From: Acidobacteriaceae bacterium
GTDB taxonomy: Bacteria; Acidobacteriota; Terriglobia; Terriglobales; SbA1
Assembly (NCBI GenBank): GCA_003136335.1
Contig: PLEA01000682.1
Span: 1-11,995, forward strand
Length of the DNA: 11,995 nucleotides
Direction: 5' to 3'
Part shown: piece by piece, positions 5,510 through 11,995 of the stretch
How the letters are laid out: each line of letters starts with the position of its first letter
Numbering within the stretch: position 1 is the stretch's first letter
Translations under genes and position numbers: made by a program
Notes under the pieces: generated by a model
Databases searched by the model: none
What the model was told of the DNA's origin: nothing
What the model saw: only the letters and a program-made list of their open reading frames with translations

Positions 5510-6584
5510 AACACAAAGACTTGGAGCGCTACCGAGGACGCTTCTGCGACCCATGGCCGAATCCCAGATCAACCAGCACCCGGCTTCCGGCTCTGTCCAA
5601 GTTCCCGAAGCCCCGCTCTCGCCCGAATCCAGCATTGTGAGCGACAGCTGGCAGCAGACGGTTCAGGCCGTCTTGGGAGTCGTAATGCTCTTGGGAGCCT
5701 TCGCAATGGTCCACTATTACTCTCCCAAGGCCGCGCTGGCAGAACCGCCCAACGATCTCCAACAGCAGGTTCACCAACTCACGGCGCAGGTCGAGCAACT
5801 CAAGCAGGACCAGGCCATGCCCGCCACCGTGCTGAACCGCTATCGCAACTCCATCGGCTACATTTATGGCGTCTACCAGGTGGGCTTCGCGAACCAGCGT
5901 CCCGCGGTTCGCGCGCGCGTTTCGGGTACTGGATTCCTGGTTGGCAATGGCCTATTCGCCACCAACCGCCACGTCGCCGAGCCCTGGTTCGGGGACTCCG
6001 AAGCGCAGAAGCTCATCGATCAGGGAGCTACCGCGATGCTCGAAAACCTGGTGGCCTTTTTCCCCGGCTCGCCCACACCCGTGACCTTATCGTCCGCGTC
6101 GGTTTCCAAGACCTCCGATCTGGCCATCTTGCGCGTCCAATATTTGGACGCTGTCCGCGGTCTCCCCGTGCTTCCCCTCGCCAGCTCACCCGGTTCCCCC
6201 GGACAACTGGTCACCGTGATTGGCTATCCCATGGGAATTGCCGGTATGGTCGCCAAGTCGCCCACCGGAATTTACGAGCGCCTCGCCTACCGCCACAATG
6301 ACATCAGCGCAGCCAGCGAGTTGGCGGCGTTATCCCTGATTCGCCCCTCCACCACGTGCGGCCATCTCGGCGACGTAGTCGGCGAAAAGCTCATCTACGA
6401 CGCTCCCACCGCCCACGGCGGCAGCGGCGGTCCGGTCTTCAACACCAAAGGCGAAGTCATTGGCGTGAACACCGCCTACATGGACGGATTCTCCGGAGGC
6501 ACCATCGGGGTTTCCGTCGACTCACTCCGTCCCCTGCTGCAAGAAGCCCAAAGCCCAGCGAGAGCTGAATCTTCGCAAAAGTAG
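5502..6584 (+). CDS. Membrane-anchored trypsin-like serine protease, no PDZ domain
   Basis: The 360-aa product has a cytoplasmic N-terminus (1-52), one membrane helix (about 54-72, VQAVLGVVMLLGAFAMV), a short coiled coil (86-104, LQQQVHQLTAQVEQLKQ) and a chymotrypsin-fold domain (about 110-345). The catalytic triad is visible: His157 in ATNRHVAEP, Asp206 in KTSDLAILRV and Ser308 in HGGSGGPVF. The oxyanion GGSGGP motif and the following strand GEVIGVNTA fit the DegP/HtrA-like S1 clan. The domain probably faces the periplasm. DegP-type proteases usually carry one or two PDZ domains; here the chain ends within about 50 residues of Ser308, so none is present. The stretch between His157 and Asp206 is somewhat long and acidic. 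Start at ATG 5502 is chosen for its overlap with the leader ORF; ATG 5553 is an alternative. The substrate is unknown. Confidence 0.87.
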   Translation: MAETQRLGALPRTLLRPMAESQINQHPASGSVQVPEAPLSPESSIVSDSWQQTVQAVLGVVMLLGAFAMVHYYSPKAALAEPPNDLQQQVHQLTAQVEQLKQDQAMPATVLNRYRNSIGYIYGVYQVGFANQRPAVRARVSGTGFLVGNGLFATNRHVAEPWFGDSEAQKLIDQGATAMLENLVAFFPGSPTPVTLSSASVSKTSDLAILRVQYLDAVRGLPVLPLASSPGSPGQLVTVIGYPMGIAGMVAKSPTGIYERLAYRHNDISAASELAALSLIRPSTTCGHLGDVVGEKLIYDAPTAHGGSGGPVFNTKGEVIGVNTAYMDGFSGGTIGVSVDSLRPLLQEAQSPARAESSQK

Positions 6585-6626
6585 CGCCGCCATCCCGGCG
6601 GCTGTCCTGATGGCGTCCCGCCATCA
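6585..6626 (+). repeat. Diverged hairpin pair after the protease gene, probable repeat copy 4
   Basis: Begins directly after the protease stop. GCCGCC (6585-6590) pairs with GGCGGC (6596-6601), then CTGTCC, as at the end of module A. A perfect 9-bp stem follows, CTGATGGCG (6606-6614) with CGCCATCAG (6618-6626), in the position of module B. The two-stem order and the location match the other copies, although module A lacks its GGGACA half and there is no T-run. Confidence 0.5.
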
Positions 6627-6761
6627 GCGCTAACCGAAGCCAATATTGTCCACTTTTCACGGCTTCCGAAAATCGGCGAACCCCGAAGATAAAGTCGAGG
6701 TAGAATGTCGTCCGCTTCCCTCTCAAAATAATCGCGACAATACCCGCAGGGATGGCGGACT

Positions 6762-6768
6762 AAGGAGG
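6762..6768 (+). promoter_or_regulatory. Consensus ribosome binding site of the carboxylesterase gene
   Basis: AAGGAGG is a perfect Shine-Dalgarno sequence 5 bases before ATG 6774. It fixes the start of the esterase and predicts strong translation. Confidence 0.8.
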
Positions 6769-6773
6769 CGACG

Positions 6774-8393
6774 ATGGGACTCCTCATCAGCAGACTTCTG
6801 CTCGGTTTTTCCCCGTTGCTGAGCGTTCACTACGCGACCGCCCACGCGCCCCAAAACGCGCCGACCGCGAAAATTGATACCGGCTTCCTGGAAGGCAAAC
6901 ATTCTCCCGACAATCCGAAAGTCGATCTTTTTCTCGGCATTCCCTATGCCGCGCCGCCCGTCGGAAACCTTCGCTGGCAACCGCCTCTCGCTGCCGCTTC
7001 TTGGCCTGCGACCCGCAAGGCGGACGAACTGAGCGCCGCCTGCCCGCAGTCGGATTTTATGTACCGAGCAATACAAAGAACCGTGACCGCTGTGGGCGGC
7101 GATCCGTCGCAGGTAAAACCTGTCGGCCAAACCAGCGAAGACTGCCTGTACCTGAACGTCATCACCGCAAATTTGACCGGAAAGACCTTGCAGCCGGTGA
7201 TGCTATGGATTCACGGCGGCGGTGGAACCAACGGCCGCGGGGATGACCGCGCCGAGACCCTGGCTTCCCTGGGCGTAGTGGTCGTGACCATTAACTATCG
7301 CCTGGGGGTTCTGGCATGGCTTTCGCACCCGGCGCTGACGGCGGAATCTCCGCATCAGGCTTCCGGAAACTACGGTCTGCTCGACCAAATCGTCGCCTTG
7401 CAGTGGGTGCATCGCAACATCACGCAATTTGGTGGAGATCCGACCAACGTCACCCTCTTCGGTCAGTCCTCGGGCGGCGAATATGTCGGATGCCTCCTGT
7501 TGTCGTCGCTGGCTCGTGGGTTGTTCCGTCACGAGATTATGCAAAGCGGCGTTCCCTTCGATCTTCATCCCAGCGTGCACCATCCGGGCGGCGCAATCGC
7601 TTCAGCCGAAAAGTTGGGGGTTGACCTCGCGCACAAGCTCAATGCTGGCGACGGTCAGGATGCCATCAAGAAGCTGCGCTCGACTTCAACCGATGAACTG
7701 TTGAAAGCAACTTCCGATGGCGGATTTGACGCGGTCGTCGATGGCTGGGTTTTGCCCGATCAACCCCTGGCCATGTTCGCCGCTCACAAGCAAGCCGACG
7801 TTCCCGTCATCGTCGGCACCACCGCGCGCGAACTTAGCAACCTTCTCGGCCCCGATGAAATAACTCCGGGGAGATTTAGCGATTGGGTGAAAAATTCGTT
7901 CACACCCCTCGCCGGTGATGTTTTCCGCTTGTATCCGATTCCGACGGCGGCGGATGCCCGCGAAGCTTTGATCCGCGCGACCACCGTGCTCGAAGTGATC
8001 GCGCCTGCCCGCTGGGCCGCAGCCGCCATGCAAGGAATGAAGAGTAAGGCGTATCTCTACAACGTGACTTGGAGCATTCCTACCTCCGGCGGCCGACAGA
8101 TGGGAGCATTTCATGGGATCGACGTATTTCTATTGTTTAACTCTCCCCAGTTGCCGCAAGATGAAGCCGGCGGCGCGCTGGCCGAGGCCACGCGCCTTTA
8201 TTGGGTGCAGTTTGCCAGGACCGGAAATCCGAACGCTCCTGGACTCCCCAATTGGCCCGCCTACGACTCAACCGGCGCATATCTCGAGCTGGGATCACAG
8301 ATCAAGCCCGCATCCGGATCGCACGAAGACGCCTTTCAGATCGTGAATCGACTGTATGCCACTCGCCTGGATGCGATAAAACGGATGCAATAA
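6774..8393 (+). CDS. Secreted type-B carboxylesterase
   Basis: The 539-aa product has a signal peptide (1 to about 25, ending TAHA) and a full-length alpha/beta-hydrolase domain of the type-B carboxylesterase/cholinesterase family. Early landmarks are FLGIPYAAPPVGNLRWQPP (53-71) and SEDCLYLNV (121-129). The oxyanion-hole loop is HGGGG (147-151). The nucleophile is Ser232 in GQSSGG, the acid is Glu353 (TTAREL) and the base is His447 (GAFHGIDV). Cys90 and Cys124 are at the places of the family's conserved first disulfide. The usual tail, ATRLYWVQFARTGNPN...LPNWPAY (471-497), is also present. It should hydrolyse carboxylic esters in the periplasm or outside the cell; the substrate is not evident. 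The nucleophile elbow has Ser where Ala is commoner (GESAGG). It is probably monocistronic. A 14-base tandem duplication overlaps the stop codon. Confidence 0.93.
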   Translation: MGLLISRLLLGFSPLLSVHYATAHAPQNAPTAKIDTGFLEGKHSPDNPKVDLFLGIPYAAPPVGNLRWQPPLAAASWPATRKADELSAACPQSDFMYRAIQRTVTAVGGDPSQVKPVGQTSEDCLYLNVITANLTGKTLQPVMLWIHGGGGTNGRGDDRAETLASLGVVVVTINYRLGVLAWLSHPALTAESPHQASGNYGLLDQIVALQWVHRNITQFGGDPTNVTLFGQSSGGEYVGCLLLSSLARGLFRHEIMQSGVPFDLHPSVHHPGGAIASAEKLGVDLAHKLNAGDGQDAIKKLRSTSTDELLKATSDGGFDAVVDGWVLPDQPLAMFAAHKQADVPVIVGTTARELSNLLGPDEITPGRFSDWVKNSFTPLAGDVFRLYPIPTAADAREALIRATTVLEVIAPARWAAAAMQGMKSKAYLYNVTWSIPTSGGRQMGAFHGIDVFLLFNSPQLPQDEAGGALAEATRLYWVQFARTGNPNAPGLPNWPAYDSTGAYLELGSQIKPASGSHEDAFQIVNRLYATRLDAIKRMQ

Positions 8394-8398
8394 AACGG
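8371..8398. repeat. 14-base tandem duplication over the esterase stop codon
   Basis: ATGCGATAAAACGG (8371-8384) is followed directly by ATGCAATAAAACGG (8385-8398), 13 of 14 bases identical. The second unit contributes the current stop TAA (8391-8393). With a single unit the frame would end in TAG three residues earlier, so the protein tail is barely affected. Confidence 0.7.
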
Positions 8399-8483
8399 TA
8401 GCGGTAAGGATTTCCCCGCGCTAAAGCAGGAAAACCACACCGTACCCCTTGGTAACTGGAGCCGCGCGTCCGCTTCGGCGAAA

Positions 8484-9149
8484 ATGATTGTTCCTATGAG
8501 CTCCGAGCCCTTAGCCCAGCTTCGCGCCAAAGCCGCGTTGCTCAACCAACAAGCCATGCAGTGGTTCAAACGCGTGCCGCTCAAAGCTCGCATTCTATTC
8601 GGATTGTTCCTGCTGGCTGCCCTCCTCATGGCGGTCCACACCGCGCTCACCGCCAAGGACGCCAGCCTGCACCTGAAGCTACAGCATGGCTTCCGCAGCG
8701 CGCAGCTCTCGATCTGGGTGGACGACGACCGCGCCTTCTCCGGTAAAATCACCGGCTCCACAAAAAAGAAATTCGGCCTGATTCCCACCGACGCGCAGCA
8801 GGGCAGCTTGTCGCAGATCATCCCCCTGCGTTCGGGCCAGCATAATATCCGCGTGCGCGTTCAACCCGATGACGCCGCTCTGCAGGAAGACAGCATTAGC
8901 GGAGACTTTGCCCGTAACTCCGAGCGCGAACTCTCCGTGACCGCACGAAAAAGTGGACTCGCTCTATCCTGGCAGGGAACCAGCAGCGCCCCCGCCGAAG
9001 CCGCCTCCAGCTTTGCCTGGTTATCGCGCTATGCCTCCTCGCTCCTTCAGACCATCACCGGTTCGATCATGTCGGCCCTCGCCGGATACGCCATCCGCGA
9101 ACTGCCCGCGCGCCTCCGCTCCACCCCCGATTCGACTCCCAGAGCATAG
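8484..9149 (+). CDS. Bitopic membrane protein of unknown function
   Basis: The 221-aa product has a positively charged N-terminal segment (1-35), one strong membrane helix (about 36-54, ARILFGLFLLAALLMAVH) and then a probable beta-rich extracytoplasmic domain (about 58-165). That domain reads SLHLKLQHGFRSAQLSIWVDDD, FSGKITGSTKKKFGL, SGQHNIRVRV and ERELSVTARKSGLALSW. The alternation of short strands and 'GQH-x-I-R-V-R-V' resembles PEGA-like or carbohydrate-binding sandwiches, but no family can be named. After an Ala/Ser linker, a second moderately hydrophobic helix (184-203) may touch the membrane. ATG 8484 is used; ATG 8496 (residue 5) is equally possible, and neither has a clear ribosome binding site. 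It lies 90 bases after the esterase, and the truncated propeller ORF follows; no functional link is evident. Confidence 0.75.
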   Translation: MIVPMSSEPLAQLRAKAALLNQQAMQWFKRVPLKARILFGLFLLAALLMAVHTALTAKDASLHLKLQHGFRSAQLSIWVDDDRAFSGKITGSTKKKFGLIPTDAQQGSLSQIIPLRSGQHNIRVRVQPDDAALQEDSISGDFARNSERELSVTARKSGLALSWQGTSSAPAEAASSFAWLSRYASSLLQTITGSIMSALAGYAIRELPARLRSTPDSTPRA

Positions 9150-9234
9150 GTTGGTCCCCAGCAGGCCCCTGGAGAAATAGAAACCGGAGCAAACCACGGC
9201 TTTCAGGTCAAAGCCCGTCCTCCCGCCCACTCGC

Positions 9235-10182
9235 TTGACCAACGATCCGGGCGCGGTGATGAGCATCAGCGCGTCGGGCGACAGCAAGCGCATCGTCTAC
9301 GTGAAGGGACTTCCGCAACCCGATGTCTATGTCGGCAAGCTGCCAGGCTCGGGCTCCATGACTGAACCTCAACGGCTGACCCTTGACGATCATCAGGACA
9401 TGCCTTTCGACTGGACCGCGGACAGTAAAGAAGTTCTCTACATGTCCGACCGGACCGGAACCTTCAACATCTACAAGCAGGGCGTGGACCAGACCGTGCC
9501 CGACGTACTGGTGGGCGGCAACAAGCCGCTCGCGCAGCCGCGCTTGAATCCCGACGGCACCCAACTCCTCTACGTCGTGTATCCCAACTGGGGATATACC
9601 GTTTCCGAGGTTCCTCTGATGCGGGTGCCGGTCGCCGGGGGTACGCCGCAAGAGGTTCTGAAAGCAAATTGGATCAGTAATCATCAATGTGCGCGCGCCC
9701 CCGCCTCGGTCTGCATCTACAGCGTCGTCGGAGACGGTCAGCTCACCCTCTTCACCTTCGATCCCTTCCAGGGAAAAGGCTCTCAGGTGTTTCAGATCAA
9801 AGATGAACTTCCCCAACTATATAACTGGAGCCTGTCACCGGACGGAACGACCCTGGCCATCGCGAAGGGAAAGTGGGGCGACGAAGAACCTCGAATTCAT
9901 TTAGTACCTGGGAATGGCGGCCCGGACCGATGGCTGACAATCTCCGGATGGCCAGGCCTGGCATTGCTGGACTGGTCCGCCGACGGCAAAGCCTTGTGGG
10001 CGACATCCGTTGGCGAAGAGGAAAATGCGCTATTGCGTATCGATCTACAAGGTCACGCCGTTCCCGTCTGGCGTCCCAGGAAAATGAGCGTGGGCTGGGC
10101 CATTCCCTCGCGTGATGGGCGTTCTTTGGCGTTGCTGGTCAGCAGCGGCAGCGCCAATGTTTGGATGGCTGAGCGTCCTTAG
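9235..10182 (+). CDS. TolB-like beta-propeller fragment, probably the C-terminal part of a regulator
   Basis: The 315-residue product consists only of WD40/TolB-like propeller repeats. Aspartate-box strands recur: NPDGTQLLYV (105-114), SPDGTTLAIA (201-210), SADGKALWA (248-256) and SRDGRSLALLV (292-302). Other strong blocks are DWTADSKEVLYMSDRTGTFNIYKQ (59-82) and WISNHQCARAPASVCIYS (146-163). In acidobacteria such propellers usually form the C-terminal half of proteins with a winged-helix DNA-binding or Ser/Thr kinase domain at the N-terminus (general knowledge). Here the frame opens at 9181, just after an in-frame TAG at 9178-9180, and the first start is TTG 9235 without a ribosome binding site. 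The propeller itself seems to begin mid-blade (LTNDPG). It is therefore most likely a gene that has lost its N-terminal domain. It converges on the receptor gene, 73 bases away. Confidence 0.75.
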   Translation: MTNDPGAVMSISASGDSKRIVYVKGLPQPDVYVGKLPGSGSMTEPQRLTLDDHQDMPFDWTADSKEVLYMSDRTGTFNIYKQGVDQTVPDVLVGGNKPLAQPRLNPDGTQLLYVVYPNWGYTVSEVPLMRVPVAGGTPQEVLKANWISNHQCARAPASVCIYSVVGDGQLTLFTFDPFQGKGSQVFQIKDELPQLYNWSLSPDGTTLAIAKGKWGDEEPRIHLVPGNGGPDRWLTISGWPGLALLDWSADGKALWATSVGEEENALLRIDLQGHAVPVWRPRKMSVGWAIPSRDGRSLALLVSSGSANVWMAERP

Positions 10183-10255
10183 AGCGTAGGGTCCAGCCAA
10201 AACCTATTCACGCCTCAGCTCTCGGAGTTCCGTCCTTGTTCCCGTAGCTTCTCCA

Positions 10256-11995
10256 CTAAAATGCCCACCGCAGCGAGAACTGAATCAGCCGCGGGTTGCC
10301 GTTGGTTCCCACAATCTTCCCAAATGGGCTGTTCGTCGGGCTCGCCAAATATGCCTCGATGTCGGTCACCGATGGATCCCCAAAATTAGTGTGGTTCCAC
10401 AAGTTGAAGAAGTCGGCGGCGAAGCGCACTTCCTGCCGCTCCCCGATCTTGAAATACTTCAGGAAAGACATATCCCAGTTTTGCTGGAATGGCCCGTGGT
10501 AAAGGTTGCGCCCCAGGTCTCCGAATCCCGTCGTGCAGAAATTAGGATCGGGGGAAGCGCACTGGGTGGGATAAAGCTGCGGCGCCGGCGTGAATGCTGC
10601 GTGATTCAAATATCCCTTCGCCACCCGTTGGTGAAGATCGCCGCTGGACAATCCGCTGGCAATGCTCGCCCCGGGAGCCAGGCTTGCGCCCAGCAGCGGC
10701 GTGCTCCCTTGGCCAAGGAACGCCGTACCCGCGCTGGAATCGTAAATCGAAAACGGCAGCCCCGTCTGGAAAATCGAAACTCCGCTGACCTGCCACCCGC
10801 CCAGCGCAGTTCGCCTCATTCCGCTGGCGTGCGCGAAAAACGGCAGATCGTACACATAGCTGACCGCCAGCCGGTGCGGACGGTTAAAGTCCGAGATTCC
10901 GCGCGAGGCGTTGATGTTGCTCTGATCGTTGTAGGCAGTGTTGAAAGCTGTGTTGCCGGTTGAGGTGGCATCAATGTTCTTCGAGAACGTGTACGCCGCC
11001 TGAAAATATCCCTGTCCCCATCGCCGCGATACAGTGGTCTGCAGTGCGTGATAAATCGAATACGCGTCGTTGGCGAAAATCTGGTAACCGCTGTAGCCAT
11101 TCAATCCCGGCGTCGGCGTGCGTGCGATCGCGTTCGCGAATGTGTTGGTCGTGATCGAATAGCTGTTGCCGCTGCTATCGGTCACGGTAAATGGATTCGA
11201 CGGGCTGGCATTTACCGACTGAATCGCATCCCGGGTCTCGCGCAAATGCAGTCCTCGCGCTCCCACATATCCGATTTCCCACACCCAGTGCCTGCCCAGT
11301 TCGCGCTGCAGCGTCAGGTTCCACTGCTGCGTGTTCGGAACCACGAAATGCCGCGGCACTTCCAGCACAAACAGATTCTGAGTAGTGTTCACGCCCGGCC
11401 CGGTGCATCCGCCATACGTAGCCGCCCCATTCGTGTCTGGGAAACTCGTCAGTTGCGCCAGGCACGGTAGCCACGCGCCTGAAAGCGCTCCTGCCGCCGG
11501 CACGGCGTTAGGATTGGTCGCCGGGGTGCCGGTGAAGAAATCCGACATCGCGAAACCCGGCGTCTGTCCAAAAAACACAATCGGAATAAATGGAGCCTGA
11601 AAGCTCAACTGGTCCACGGCGCCGACGTCCTCGCGCACGTAGTAAATACCGTAGCCGCCGCGCACAGTCGTGGTGTGGCGTCCCAGAATGTCCCACGCAA
11701 ACCCCACCCGCGGACCCCACCCGGTCGAAACGCTGTTTTTGAACGTCGATCCCGCCGCGTCCCCGGTCAACCCCGGAACCCCAAGTTTGTCGACGCATTT
11801 CGGGTAAATGAAAGGATACGTCCCCGACTTGGTGAGGTCGGACTCCATGTTGCCAATGTGGCAATCCCCGTCGGTCCACGCGCCCAGAAACTCGGTGCGC
11901 AGTCCCAGGTTCAAGGTCAGATTGGAAGTCGCCTTCCAGTCGTCCTGCGCGAACACCGCAGAATTGCTCTGCCGGTACTCGTGGTTGTAAACGCC
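10256..11995 (-). CDS. TonB-dependent receptor, Oar-like, C-terminal barrel (5' partial)
   Basis: The gene runs off the right edge; 579 codons are visible. The frame is open to the last base, so the apparent GTG start at 11956 is internal. The first residues, VYNHEYRQSNSAVFAQDDWK, are a typical barrel strand of the carboxypeptidase-regulatory-domain TonB receptors abundant in acidobacteria. Further landmarks are NLTLNLGLRTEF, GWGPRVGFAWDILG, TTVRGGYGIYYV, QQWNLTLQRELG, FQAAYTFSKNIDA, EVRFAADFFNLWNHTNFG and the end IQFSLRWAF. The alternating polar/aromatic strands and a terminal Phe are the outer-membrane beta-barrel assembly signal. These proteins take up large substrates or act in surface processes through the TonB complex; the ligand cannot be inferred. 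Full-length members usually exceed 1000 residues, so the N-terminal regulatory-like domain and plug should lie beyond the window. Confidence 0.9.
   Translation of the reverse strand, partial: GVYNHEYRQSNSAVFAQDDWKATSNLTLNLGLRTEFLGAWTDGDCHIGNMESDLTKSGTYPFIYPKCVDKLGVPGLTGDAAGSTFKNSVSTGWGPRVGFAWDILGRHTTTVRGGYGIYYVREDVGAVDQLSFQAPFIPIVFFGQTPGFAMSDFFTGTPATNPNAVPAAGALSGAWLPCLAQLTSFPDTNGAATYGGCTGPGVNTTQNLFVLEVPRHFVVPNTQQWNLTLQRELGRHWVWEIGYVGARGLHLRETRDAIQSVNASPSNPFTVTDSSGNSYSITTNTFANAIARTPTPGLNGYSGYQIFANDAYSIYHALQTTVSRRWGQGYFQAAYTFSKNIDATSTGNTAFNTAYNDQSNINASRGISDFNRPHRLAVSYVYDLPFFAHASGMRRTALGGWQVSGVSIFQTGLPFSIYDSSAGTAFLGQGSTPLLGASLAPGASIASGLSSGDLHQRVAKGYLNHAAFTPAPQLYPTQCASPDPNFCTTGFGDLGRNLYHGPFQQNWDMSFLKYFKIGERQEVRFAADFFNLWNHTNFGDPSVTDIEAYLASPTNSPFGKIVGTNGNPRLIQFSLRWAF

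Noticed and set aside
162..6626. REP elements mobilised by a local RAYT transposase
   Set aside because: No Y1-transposase-like gene is present in the window, so the link to RAYT elements cannot be supported here.
9208..9816. 202-codon minus-strand open frame over the propeller gene
   Set aside because: The plus strand shows clear propeller repeats in this interval. The antisense product has no recognisable domain and no ribosome binding site.
10391..10963. 190-codon plus-strand open frame opposite the TonB receptor gene
   Set aside because: It lies wholly antisense to a well-supported receptor barrel, has a low-complexity Arg/Ala/Gly-rich translation with no domain pattern, and is explained by G+C-rich antisense codon bias.
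11508..11956. GTG at 11956 as the true start of the receptor gene
   Set aside because: The same frame stays open to the window edge and the residues upstream continue a normal barrel strand, so the gene simply runs off the window.

Overview
The window looks like chromosomal DNA of an environmental Acidobacteriota bacterium (Terriglobia type). The assignment is an inference from gene content and is not tested by any search. It rests on an Oar-like TonB-dependent receptor with a terminal aromatic residue, a TolB-like propeller of the kind that ends many acidobacterial regulators, a NIPSNAP protein with a twin-arginine-like leader, several large secreted proteins of unknown function, moderately high G+C, and a GGGACAGCC...GGCTGTCC hairpin repeat downstream of genes.

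Layout. The first 153 bases are the C-terminal end of a ClpC/ClpA-type AAA+ chaperone, followed by a multi-hairpin repeat and terminator. A secreted protein of unknown function (402-1388) follows and ends in a second copy of the repeat. Next is a small conserved-looking gene broken by a frameshift and lacking a good start codon (1487-2069). A sparse stretch of about 340 bases holds one doubtful tiny membrane ORF and an inverted repeat. A NIPSNAP-domain protein (2408-2848), apparently expressed from a leaderless promoter, converges on a 529-aa secreted protein on the minus strand (2913-4502). A third repeat copy lies between these two stop codons.

A divergent intergenic region leads to a compact plus-strand pair: a metal-binding-type cupin (4639-5013) and a CPDC glutaredoxin (5054-5311). 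After it come a membrane-anchored trypsin-like serine protease with an intact His/Asp/Ser triad (5502-6584), whose start overlaps a 16-codon leader ORF with the better ribosome binding site, and a secreted type-B carboxylesterase with a complete catalytic triad (6774-8393). A bitopic membrane protein of unknown function (8484-9149) follows. Then comes a TolB-like propeller lacking the N-terminal domain that such proteins usually carry (9235-10182). The window closes with the C-terminal barrel of a TonB-dependent receptor on the minus strand (10256 to the right edge).

The genes do not form one obvious pathway. Most products are exported or membrane-bound: two secreted unknowns, the NIPSNAP protein, protease, esterase, membrane unknown and receptor. 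Cytoplasmic exceptions are the Clp ATPase, the cupin and the glutaredoxin. I found no CRISPR array, phage or transposase gene, tRNA or rRNA, and no convincing new multi-gene system. The most interesting signals are the modular hairpin repeat placed just after plus-strand stop codons, the leader ORF coupled to the protease, the probable leaderless start of the NIPSNAP gene, and two genes that look like decay products.
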